DNA of 64,000 bases from Swaminathania salitolerans (lineage in GTDB: Bacteria; Pseudomonadota; Alphaproteobacteria; Acetobacterales; Acetobacteraceae): assembly GCF_025994315.1 (NCBI RefSeq), contig NZ_BAQE01000012.1; one strand, 5' to 3'. Positions 25,499 to 32,694 of the stretch are shown in pieces (position 1 is the first letter of the stretch; each line of letters begins with the position of its first letter). The translations under genes and the position numbers were made by a program. Under the pieces are notes generated by a model. The model was not told the DNA's origin. It made no database searches and saw nothing but the letters and a program-made list of their open reading frames with translations.

Positions 25499-28400
25499 TT
25501 ACGGGTTCTCCTGCGCAAGCACCATGATCGTCTGCCCTGCCCTGGCCAGCCCGCCGGGCGCAACACGCACGGCGCGTATCGTCCCGGCGGCAGGAGACTG
25601 GACCGCGATCTCGATCTTCATGGATTCGAGCATCGCAACGGTCTGACCGGCGGAGACGGTTTCGCCTTCCGAAACCAGAACCTGCCAGACATTGCCCGCG
25701 ATGCTGCTCTCTATGGCGATTTCGCCCTCGTCGAGCGGCCTGTCATCCTCCGTAGAAAGCACGGCGTCCCCGCTCTCGAAGCGGTCGAGACCTGCTTCGA
25801 TCCAGTAGCGGCGTTCTGCCTCGAACGCTTCGGCCTGATGTGCACGGAACGTCGCGATTTCGGAGCGGTTCCGATCGAGGAACGCCTCATATTCCGACAG
25901 GGAGAGCGTGCCCTCCTCGATGCGCGGTGCGTAACGGCCTAAAGGGAAATCCCGCCGGATTACCTCGAGTTCCCCGGTGGAGACAGGGAAGAAGCGCAAC
26001 TGGTCGAAAAAACGGAGCAGCCACGGCTTGCCGCCGAAAGCGTCGGGCAGCCGGTAGCGTACCCACATCTGAAGCGTCCGGCCGATGAACTGGTATCCGC
26101 CCGGCCCCTCCATGCCGTAGACGCACAGATAGGCGCCGCCGATCCCGACCGAGTTCTCGGCCGTCCATGTGCGGGCCGGATTGTATTTCGTCGTGACCAG
26201 ACGATGGCGCGGATCGAGCGGGGTTGCGACAGGGGCGCCAAGATAGACATCCCCGAGGCCCATGACGAGGTATCGTGCATCGAAAACGAGGTCCTGAACG
26301 GCTTTTGTCGTCTGGAGTCCGTTGATGCGGCGAATGAACTCGATATTGCTCGGGCACCATGGGGCATTGGGGCGCACCGTGGTTGCGTATTTCTCGATGG
26401 CGAGCCGACAGGCCGGGTCGTCCCAGGAGAGCGGGAGATGGACGGTGCGCGACTGCACCCTGATATCGCGGTTTTCCGTTACGTCGCGCCACAGGGTCGA
26501 GAGATACGAGAGCAATGAGGGGAGCGGCAATTTTTCCGGAACATAGTGGATTTGCAGGGACCGGATGCCGGGGGTGAGATCGATGACACCGGCAGGACAG
26601 TCGTGTTCGAAGGCCTGCATGAGCGCGTGGACACGAAAGCGCAGCGCGATATCGAGGGTGGCTTCCCCGATCTCGACGAGAAGCGCAGTGTCGCCTGCCA
26701 GACGGGCAACGAGACCTAATGCACCTTCACCGAGGGAGAGAACGACGGGGCTTTGCGGCCGGACGGGCGCCCAGGGCACGACCCGTGGCGACAGGGTGGC
26801 GATTTCAGCATTCTGCGCGAGGGAGAGGCGCCGGGCGGTTTCGAGATCGACGGGCACGAACCGGAGGCGGTCGCCTGCGCGGAGCTGGCCCAGCTGCCAC
26901 AGATCGGCCTCGATGATCGTGACGAGACAGACAAACCCCCCGAGACTGGGACCGTCCGGCCCGAGAATGACAGGCATGTCTCCGGTGAAGTCCACCGCAC
27001 CTATGGCATAGGGATTGTCGTGAATGTTCGAGGGATGAAGTCCCGCCTCGCCGCCGCTGTCACGCACCCATTCGGGACGTGGCCCGATCAGGCGGATTCC
27101 GGTTCGGTTCGAATTGAAATGAACCTCCCATTCGGCAGCGAGAAAGGTCTCGACATAGGCAGGGGTGAAATATTCGGGCGCGCCGTGCGGACCGTAGATC
27201 ACACGCAGAATGCGTGTTGCGCCGGTTTCGTCCTGAGGGACAGGATACAGCTCCGGCGCGAGCGATGCGCCTTCGACCGGAACGGGCGACCGGTCCGGAG
27301 ATCCGAGATGCAGAACGTCTCCCGCCCGTATCGCGCGCCCGGCATGGCCGCCGAACTGCCCGAGGGTGAAGGTGGCGCGGCTGCCCAGATAGGCCGGAAC
27401 CGCAAGACCTCCATGGAGGCAGAGCATTGCCCGCGTACCCTTGCGCGCCGTGCCGAGGGTCAGGGTTTCTCCCGCACCGATCCGCAATACCGTTCCCATC
27501 GCGCAGGGGCGGTTGTCGATGGAAACTGGAATATCCGCCCCGGTCACGACGGCCAGCGTCTCGCGCGTGAAACGCAGTATCGGTCCGCTCATCGTGATCT
27601 CGAGACCGGGGGTCTCCGGAGGATTGCCGAGGAGTGCGTTGCCGAGCCGGAAAGCGCGACTATCCATGGGGCCCGAGGGCGGTACGCCGACATTCCAGTA
27701 GCCGAGACGCCCGGGATAATCCTGGATCGTCGTCTGTGTGCCTCCTGAAATCACGTCGATGCGTGCCGTCTCGAAGGCGAGCGTCTCGAGGCAGCGCGTC
27801 CAGGGCGCCCCTGTCAGGAATGGCTCGAAGGCCAGGATCTGCCGCAGATAGGTCCGGTTCGTTTCCGTGCCGTACAGGCGTGTGGCTGCCAGTGCATCGT
27901 CGAGCCGTGCGATTGCTGCTTCCCGAGAGGGGGCATGGGCGATGAATTTCGCCACCATGGGATCGAAGAAGGGGGAGATCTCGACGCCCGCTTCGAGCCA
28001 GCCATCGATCCTGAGGCTGCCTTTATCGGATGGCGGGAAAGCGACTTCGGTCAGCAGGCCGGGTGCTGGCTGGAAATTCTTGCCCGGATCCTCTGCGTAA
28101 AGTCGCGCCTCGATCGCATGGCCGGAGGGTTTCAGCCCCGAGGCGAGCTGTTCCAGAGGGGGGAGCGTTCCCGCCTCCAGCTCGATCATCCAGCGCACCA
28201 GATCGACACCCCAGACCTCTTCGGTTACGCCGTGCTCGACCTGGAGGCGGGTGTTCACCTCGAGGAAATACCAGCCCCTCGTGATGCTGTCATAGACGAA
28301 TTCCACAGTGCCGGCGTTGCGATAAGATACCGCCCTGCCAAGCCGGATGGCTGCATCGCACAAGGCGTCGGCGAGACCGTCCGGCAGGCCCGGGGCCGGT

Positions 28401-29128
28401 GTTTCCTCGATGACCTTCTGATTGCGTCGCTGCACCGAGCAGTCACGCACGCCCAGCGAAATCACGCCTCCACGGCCATCGCCGAAAATCTGCACTTCGA
28501 GATGGCGCGCGCGCTCGATGAATTTCTCGACGAAGACGCCCGCATCGCCGAAATTATTGCTGCCGAGCTGACGGACGGTCTCGAAAATCCCGGTCAGTTC
28601 CGTCTCGTCGCGGCAGATACGCATGCCTATTCCGCCGCCGCCAGCCGTGCTTTTGAGCATGACGGGATAGCCGGTCCGTGACGCTGCCGCACAGGCTTCC
28701 TCGACCGAGGAAAGCAATGGAGACCCTTCCAGAAGAGGGACGTCCTGCGATGCGGCGAGAGCGCGGGCCTCATGTTTGAGGCCGAAGGCGCGCAGATGAT
28801 CCGGCTCGGGCCCTATGAAAATCATGCCCGCATCGGCGCAGGCCTGCGCGAATGCGGCATTCTCCGAGAGGAAGCCATAACCGGGGTGAATTGCCGAAGC
28901 GCCGGTTTCCCGGGCGATTGCGATGATGCGTTCGGCCTGCAGGTAGGTCTGTGCGGCACTGCCTTCGCCCAGGCAGATAGCGATATCCGCCTCGCGGACA
29001 TGGCGGCTCGCGACATCGGCTTCAGCATAGATGGCGACGGGAGAAATGCCCATCTGACGCAGCGTACGGATGATCCGGCAGGCAATTGCGCCGCGATTGG
29101 CAATCAGTATGCGATCGAATATCGGCAT
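25499..29128 (-). CDS. biotin-dependent guanidine carboxylase (urea-carboxylase family)
   Basis: 1209 residues in the order of urea carboxylase: a biotin carboxylase domain (1 to about 450, starting FDRILIANRGAIACRIIRTL, ATP-grasp loop TAGGGGIGMRI), two KipA/KipI-like carboxyltransferase parts (about 470-1080, including GRLGYWNVGVPPSGPMDSRA and TTKYNPARTWTAENSVGIGG), and a C-terminal biotin carrier with MLESMKIEI, the Lys being biotinylated. It would use ATP and bicarbonate to carboxylate its substrate. The guanidine-I riboswitch directly upstream, and DUF1989 plus AtzF genes across the divergent promoter, indicate guanidine rather than urea. The start at 29128 (MPIFDRIL) matches the family and has GGAGC upstream; an in-frame ATG at 29185 would add 19 residues. 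Substrate is inferred from regulation and context. Confidence 0.88.
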   Translation of the reverse strand: MPIFDRILIANRGAIACRIIRTLRQMGISPVAIYAEADVASRHVREADIAICLGEGSAAQTYLQAERIIAIARETGASAIHPGYGFLSENAAFAQACADAGMIFIGPEPDHLRAFGLKHEARALAASQDVPLLEGSPLLSSVEEACAAASRTGYPVMLKSTAGGGGIGMRICRDETELTGIFETVRQLGSNNFGDAGVFVEKFIERARHLEVQIFGDGRGGVISLGVRDCSVQRRNQKVIEETPAPGLPDGLADALCDAAIRLGRAVSYRNAGTVEFVYDSITRGWYFLEVNTRLQVEHGVTEEVWGVDLVRWMIELEAGTLPPLEQLASGLKPSGHAIEARLYAEDPGKNFQPAPGLLTEVAFPPSDKGSLRIDGWLEAGVEISPFFDPMVAKFIAHAPSREAAIARLDDALAATRLYGTETNRTYLRQILAFEPFLTGAPWTRCLETLAFETARIDVISGGTQTTIQDYPGRLGYWNVGVPPSGPMDSRAFRLGNALLGNPPETPGLEITMSGPILRFTRETLAVVTGADIPVSIDNRPCAMGTVLRIGAGETLTLGTARKGTRAMLCLHGGLAVPAYLGSRATFTLGQFGGHAGRAIRAGDVLHLGSPDRSPVPVEGASLAPELYPVPQDETGATRILRVIYGPHGAPEYFTPAYVETFLAAEWEVHFNSNRTGIRLIGPRPEWVRDSGGEAGLHPSNIHDNPYAIGAVDFTGDMPVILGPDGPSLGGFVCLVTIIEADLWQLGQLRAGDRLRFVPVDLETARRLSLAQNAEIATLSPRVVPWAPVRPQSPVVLSLGEGALGLVARLAGDTALLVEIGEATLDIALRFRVHALMQAFEHDCPAGVIDLTPGIRSLQIHYVPEKLPLPSLLSYLSTLWRDVTENRDIRVQSRTVHLPLSWDDPACRLAIEKYATTVRPNAPWCPSNIEFIRRINGLQTTKAVQDLVFDARYLVMGLGDVYLGAPVATPLDPRHRLVTTKYNPARTWTAENSVGIGGAYLCVYGMEGPGGYQFIGRTLQMWVRYRLPDAFGGKPWLLRFFDQLRFFPVSTGELEVIRRDFPLGRYAPRIEEGTLSLSEYEAFLDRNRSEIATFRAHQAEAFEAERRYWIEAGLDRFESGDAVLSTEDDRPLDEGEIAIESSIAGNVWQVLVSEGETVSAGQTVAMLESMKIEIAVQSPAAGTIRAVRVAPGGLARAGQTIMVLAQENP

Positions 29129-29187
29129 GGGATATCTTGCTCCGAGAGTGCGCACAAGCAGCCGTCCTCTCGAACGGTGCAACATGT

Positions 29188-29290
29188 TCTCCCGGGCTTT
29201 TGTCCCGCCGTGTAACCCCGCTTGCGCAAGGCCGCCCGCTCTCGGACCAGCCAGCCGATCCGTCGGATCGAATGCGGAACCCTAGCGCGC
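29188..29290 (-). promoter_or_regulatory. guanidine-I (ykkC) riboswitch controlling the carboxylase
   Basis: Reading the minus strand, the conserved blocks of the guanidine-I aptamer appear in order: CTAGGGTTCCG (29285-29275), GCTGGTCCGAGAG (29251-29239), then TTACACGGCGGGAC followed by AAAAGCCCGGGAGA (ending at 29188). A variable hairpin lies between the first two blocks and another before the third. The last 30 bases are identical to those of the plus-strand copy. The carboxylase ATG is 60 bases downstream. Guanidine-I aptamers turn expression on when guanidine binds. Just before the start codon, CGAGAG/CTCTCG (29172-29167 with 29148-29143) abuts the Shine-Dalgarno GGAGC (29143-29139), a possible expression platform. 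Confidence 0.93.
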
Positions 29291-29424
29291 CAGATGTCGA
29301 CTTTCATGACGATGCGTATGGTCGTCAAGAGCGCAGATTGTTTTATCGGAACGTAACGAACATATATCGTTTCGCTTGAACAATTTTAATTGCACCTTCC
29401 TTTCCGATGACGTTATGAAAAACA
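29291..29424. promoter_or_regulatory. AT-rich divergent promoter region between two riboswitches
   Basis: This 134-base stretch between the two outward-facing aptamers is clearly more AT-rich than its surroundings. For the plus strand, TTGCAC (29390-29395), a 17-base spacer and TTATGA (29413-29418) make a plausible sigma-70-type promoter that would start transcription just before the aptamer. For the minus strand, TTGACG (29328-29323) is a possible -35, but no good -10 follows. No sigma-54 promoter or clear NtrC site was seen. Confidence 0.5.
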
Positions 29425-29528
29425 GGAAGCAGCTAGGGTTCCGATTCGGTCTTTGCCGAATGACTGGTCCGAGAGCGCGCGGCCTTGCCATATGCAAGGT
29501 TACACGGCGGGACAAAAGCCCGGGAGAT
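29425..29528 (+). promoter_or_regulatory. guanidine-I (ykkC) riboswitch controlling the permease operon
   Basis: The plus strand carries CTAGGGTTCCG (29433-29443), a hairpin ATTCGG-tctttg-CCGAAT, ACTGGTCCGAGAG (29463-29475), a second hairpin CCTTGC-catat-GCAAGG, then TTACACGGCGGGAC and AAAAGCCCGGGAGA ending at 29527. These are the diagnostic conserved blocks of the guanidine-I class in the right order and spacing. It leads the permease-DUF1989-DUF1989-allophanate hydrolase operon. The 5' boundary is approximate. Confidence 0.94.
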
Positions 29529-29560
29529 ATCTGATGCCGGAAATGGCGTCGCATATCTCC
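29523..29560 (+). promoter_or_regulatory. candidate expression-platform hairpin
   Basis: GGAGATAT (29523-29530), which is the 3' edge of the aptamer, is exactly complementary to ATATCTCC (29553-29560). Inside, ATGCC can pair with GGCGT. Together they make a stem of about 13 bp that competes with the closing part of the aptamer. No U-tract follows, so the switch may act on translation or on Rho access rather than by intrinsic termination. Confidence 0.5.
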
Positions 29561-29612
29561 TGCGAGATGCGTGCGTCATTTCCAACCGACTTGATTCGGG
29601 AAGGATATGACG

Positions 29613-29708
29613 ATGAAACGGCGCAAGATCTCGGTTACGACCGATACGGTTGCTGACACCTCTTTCGGAGCGATGCTCCCTTTCCCGCTCCCGATTCCGG
29701 CAGCATGA
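29613..29708 (+). CDS. 31-residue leader ORF coupled to the permease
   Basis: A 32-codon frame, MKRRKISVTTDTVADTSFGA... ending FPIPAA-like (last residues PLPIPAA), between the riboswitch and the permease. It has a good Shine-Dalgarno, GGGAAGGA (29598-29605), at suitable distance; an in-frame ATG at 29607 would add two residues. Its stop overlaps the permease ATG as ATGA (29705-29708), and the permease has no Shine-Dalgarno of its own, so translation of this ORF probably delivers ribosomes to the permease. The peptide starts basic (MKRRK) and ends proline-rich; I recognise no family. It could be a true small protein or only a coupling leader. Confidence 0.45.
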   Translation: MKRRKISVTTDTVADTSFGAMLPFPLPIPAA

Positions 29709-31261
29709 TCGCCGACGATATACGCGTGAAGACGCGTCATCCCGCAGGACGACAGAAGGTCGCGTCCACCTCGCTGAAGGATGAGGAGCGTCTCGCGCTT
29801 TTCGGCTATCAGCAGGAGCTGCGCCGGGATCTCGGTCCTTTCGCCTCCTTCGCTGCGGGATTTTCCTTCGTTTCCGTCCTCACGACGGTTTTCGAGATGT
29901 TCCCTCTCGGATACGGGTTCGGAGGACCCGTCTTTTTCTGGACGTGGCCGCTGGTCTTTTTCGGCCAGTTCTGCGTCGCGCTGTGCTTTGCCGAGCTGGC
30001 CGCGCGTTTTCCCGTAGCCGGGGCGATCTATCAATGGTCGACGCGTCTCGCATCCCCCGGCATCGGCTGGATGGCGGGCTGGCTCACGCTGATCGGTTAT
30101 ATCGTCAGTGTGTCTGCGATCGCGATTGCCATGCAGTCGATTTTGCCGAGCTTGTGGGACGGTTTTCAGCTCGTCGGCGGCAGTGCGGACATCACCACCC
30201 TGACAGGTGCGGAAAACGCGATCATTCTCGGTACGCTCACCATCCTGACGAGTACTCTGATTTCCTGCATAGGCGTGCGGATTTCCGCTTTCGTCACCGT
30301 TGCGGGCGTCTATGCCGAGATGCTGGGGCTCTGTCTTCTGATCGCAGCGCTTTTCATGAATATACGGCGGGGCTTTTCGGTGACGATGGATATGACCCAT
30401 CTCTCACCCGGCATGACGCCGCACGGCGCGTTTCTCGCTTCCATGCTCATGGCCGTATATGTGATGTACGGGTTCGACAGTGCGGCGGAGCTTTCGGAAG
30501 AAACGCGCCGGCCCGATCTCGTTGCGCCCAAGGCGATCGTGCGGTGTCTGCTCCTCTCTTTCGTGGCAGGCGGGCTCGTGATTCTCGGGACATTGATGGC
30601 AGCACCCTCGCTCGGCTCCGGTGAGCTCGCGACGATCGGTATCCCCTATGTCATTCACGCGATCACATCGGGCGTCACCGGTCATATCCTTCTGGCGACC
30701 GTAGCCATTTCGGTCTTTTCCGCAACGATCGCCATCCAGACCTCTGCCTCGCGTGTCCTGTTCTCCATGTCGCGGGACGGGGTCATACCGGGATGCAGGC
30801 GCCTGGGCGGAATCTCGTCGCGGACCGGAACGCCGATCACGGCCACGATCGTGGTCGGCATCCTGAGCATAGGGTTTCTCTGGGTCAATTTCGGGGATGC
30901 GTCCCTTTTCAGTGCGATCACCGCATCTGCCGTTACTGTGACCTATCTTGCTTATCTGATGGTGACCCTCCCGCTCCTGGTCCGGCGCGTGCAATGGCTG
31001 CGCGGCGGAAGCCCGAGCTATGGCTTCAGGGTGAAGGGACGCACATGGCGCGCGGGCGTCAATATCGTCGCCGTCGTGAGCGGGGCGGCCTTTTTCATCA
31101 ATACGCTCTGGCCACGCATGGCCGTGTTCGATCCCTCCGGAGAGCGTCCCGGCATGGTGGCGTTTCCGGTTGTCTTTCTCGGTGCTGCGCTCGGGCTGGG
31201 ACTGATTCTCCGGAAGATCCGGTCTGCTCGCCGGGATCATTTTTCTCACAAGGAACTCTGA
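29705..31261 (+). CDS. APC-superfamily permease, probable guanidine transporter
   Basis: 518-residue integral membrane protein of the amino acid-polyamine-organocation superfamily with about 12 hydrophobic segments starting near residue 45. Features include LGPFASFAAGFSFVSVLTTV, the PVAGAIYQWSTRLASP motif typical of GABA/choline-type APC permeases, and YGFDSAAELSEETRRPD in the cytoplasmic loop. The N-terminal 40 residues are hydrophilic and cytoplasmic. It is the first full-length gene after a guanidine-I riboswitch and starts by ATGA overlap with the leader ORF. Uptake of guanidine (or a related cation) for use as nitrogen is the simplest role given the catabolic genes downstream; efflux cannot be excluded. 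Confidence 0.82.
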   Translation: MIADDIRVKTRHPAGRQKVASTSLKDEERLALFGYQQELRRDLGPFASFAAGFSFVSVLTTVFEMFPLGYGFGGPVFFWTWPLVFFGQFCVALCFAELAARFPVAGAIYQWSTRLASPGIGWMAGWLTLIGYIVSVSAIAIAMQSILPSLWDGFQLVGGSADITTLTGAENAIILGTLTILTSTLISCIGVRISAFVTVAGVYAEMLGLCLLIAALFMNIRRGFSVTMDMTHLSPGMTPHGAFLASMLMAVYVMYGFDSAAELSEETRRPDLVAPKAIVRCLLLSFVAGGLVILGTLMAAPSLGSGELATIGIPYVIHAITSGVTGHILLATVAISVFSATIAIQTSASRVLFSMSRDGVIPGCRRLGGISSRTGTPITATIVVGILSIGFLWVNFGDASLFSAITASAVTVTYLAYLMVTLPLLVRRVQWLRGGSPSYGFRVKGRTWRAGVNIVAVVSGAAFFINTLWPRMAVFDPSGERPGMVAFPVVFLGAALGLGLILRKIRSARRDHFSHKEL

Positions 31262-31262
31262 C

Positions 31263-32000
31263 GTGATCAAATCTGCGCAGATACCCTCCACCGCTGCGGT
31301 TCTCTACCGGGAGACGATCCCGGGAGGCGGACACCGATCTCTCGTCGTCAAGGCGGGATGGCAATTGCGGCTGACTGCGTGCGACAGAAACGCCAATCTG
31401 GCACTGGTCGCGTTCAATGCCGCTCTGACAAGCGAAAGACTGAACCTTCCCGATACGCTCAAGGCCCAGCATACGGCCTTTCTCACGAAGGGACATTGCC
31501 TTCACTCCGATATGGGGCGCGTCCTGCTTGCGATTACCGAGGATCGCTGCGGCTGGCATGACTGTTTCGGAGGCGTTCTCAATGCGGTCGAGACGGAAGA
31601 GAAATACGGCTCCGGGCGGTTTCAGGATCTGCGAAACGCCTTCTTTCGCAACGGTTACGATAATCTGCTTGTCGAACTCGGGAAATGGGATCTCGACGCA
31701 CGGGACATTCCGATGGTCGTCAATCTCTTCAGCAAGGTGGCGGTCGGGTCCGGGGGCGTGCTTCGTTTTGTCCCCGATCATGCGCAGCCGGGTCAGGATG
31801 TGGTGCTTCACGCGCTGATGGATACGCTCGTCGTCATGACGGCCGTACCGCACCCGATGGATCCGTCCCCGTCCTACACACCCGGTTCCGTCTCATTCGC
31901 CATCGAGGACGCATCGGATCCCGCCGCTCTGGACGCCTGTCGCCGGTCCTGCGGGGAAAACGAACGCGCCTTTCGCAACACCGAAATTTTCTGTCTGTAA
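31263..32000 (+). CDS. DUF1989 protein, larger carboxyguanidine deiminase subunit
   Basis: 245 residues with a GTG start and AAGGAAC upstream. Family signatures are YRETIPGGGHRSLVVKAGW, LKAQHTAFLTKGHCLHSDMG and EDRCGWHDCFGG, which hold the Cys and His residues expected to bind metal. Proteins of this type were long called urea carboxylase-associated proteins. The DUF1989 pair is now known to form carboxyguanidine deiminase (CgdAB), turning carboxyguanidine into allophanate and ammonia. It begins two bases after the permease stop and 13 bases before the second subunit. Assignment as the larger subunit is by length. Confidence 0.86.
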   Translation: MIKSAQIPSTAAVLYRETIPGGGHRSLVVKAGWQLRLTACDRNANLALVAFNAALTSERLNLPDTLKAQHTAFLTKGHCLHSDMGRVLLAITEDRCGWHDCFGGVLNAVETEEKYGSGRFQDLRNAFFRNGYDNLLVELGKWDLDARDIPMVVNLFSKVAVGSGGVLRFVPDHAQPGQDVVLHALMDTLVVMTAVPHPMDPSPSYTPGSVSFAIEDASDPAALDACRRSCGENERAFRNTEIFCL

Positions 32001-32013
32001 GGGAGTACGCCGG

Positions 32014-32661
32014 ATGACCATGAGCGCGAGCCAACGCGATCCCGTCAATGCCGTGTTTCGCCATGTTATCGGTGCGGGAGAGCCGGGAATTTTCGACGTG
32101 AAGAAGGGGCAGACGCTGCGCCTTCTGGATCTGGAAGGTAACCAGGCGGTCGATACGCTTTTCTACAATGCACGCAATATCCGTGAACGGTACGACGCGC
32201 AGCGCACCATCCGTCGGCAGAATGCCTTGTTCCTGACGACAGGTACGGTGCTGTATTCCAGTCTCGGGCACCCGATGGCGACGATCACTGCCGATACCTG
32301 CGGTCGGCACGATACGCTCGGCGGGGCCTGTGCGCAGGAAAGCAACACCACACGTTATGCGGCCGACCGGTTTCATATGCATGCGTGCCGCACGAACTTC
32401 CTTTGCAGCTGCCTCAATGACGGGCGGTTGACCAAGCGCGATCTGACCGCGAACGTGAATTTCTTCATGAACGTTCCCGTCGAGCCGGATGGCTCGCTGG
32501 TCTTTGCTGATGGCGTGTCGGCACCGCTCAAATATGTGGAAATGCGCGCGGAGATCGATCTGATCGTCGTCATTTCCAATTGTCCACAGCTGAACAATCC
32601 CTGCAATGCCTGGAATCCGACACCCACGGAGGTCATCGTCTGGGACGATACGGCAGCCTGA
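32014..32661 (+). CDS. DUF1989 protein, smaller carboxyguanidine deiminase subunit
   Basis: 215 residues. DUF1989 signatures are KKGQTLRLLDLEGNQAVDTL, FYNARNIRERYDAQRTIRRQ, ADTCGRHDTLGGACAQESN (probable Cys/His metal ligands), LTANVNFFMNVPVEPDG and ISNCPQLNNPCNAWNPTP. It partners with the preceding gene; the two paralogues probably assemble as a hetero-oligomeric deiminase. The gene follows by 13 bases with a suitable AAGGGAG upstream. Not an enzyme of urea itself, although often annotated that way. Confidence 0.87.
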   Translation: MTMSASQRDPVNAVFRHVIGAGEPGIFDVKKGQTLRLLDLEGNQAVDTLFYNARNIRERYDAQRTIRRQNALFLTTGTVLYSSLGHPMATITADTCGRHDTLGGACAQESNTTRYAADRFHMHACRTNFLCSCLNDGRLTKRDLTANVNFFMNVPVEPDGSLVFADGVSAPLKYVEMRAEIDLIVVISNCPQLNNPCNAWNPTPTEVIVWDDTAA

Positions 32662-32694
32662 GATCGCTCCCCCGAGCCAGTATTTGCGAAGTAG

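Noticed and set aside
25499..29128. Urea amidolyase fusion or simple urea carboxylase system
   Set aside because: The hydrolase is a separate gene, and guanidine-I riboswitches precede both transcripts with DUF1989 genes present. Guanidine is the better substrate assignment.
29453..29656. 67-codon open frame across the plus-strand riboswitch
   Set aside because: Its first part runs through the structured aptamer and has no ribosome site. Only a shorter start at 29534 is worth noting, and it is treated as speculation.
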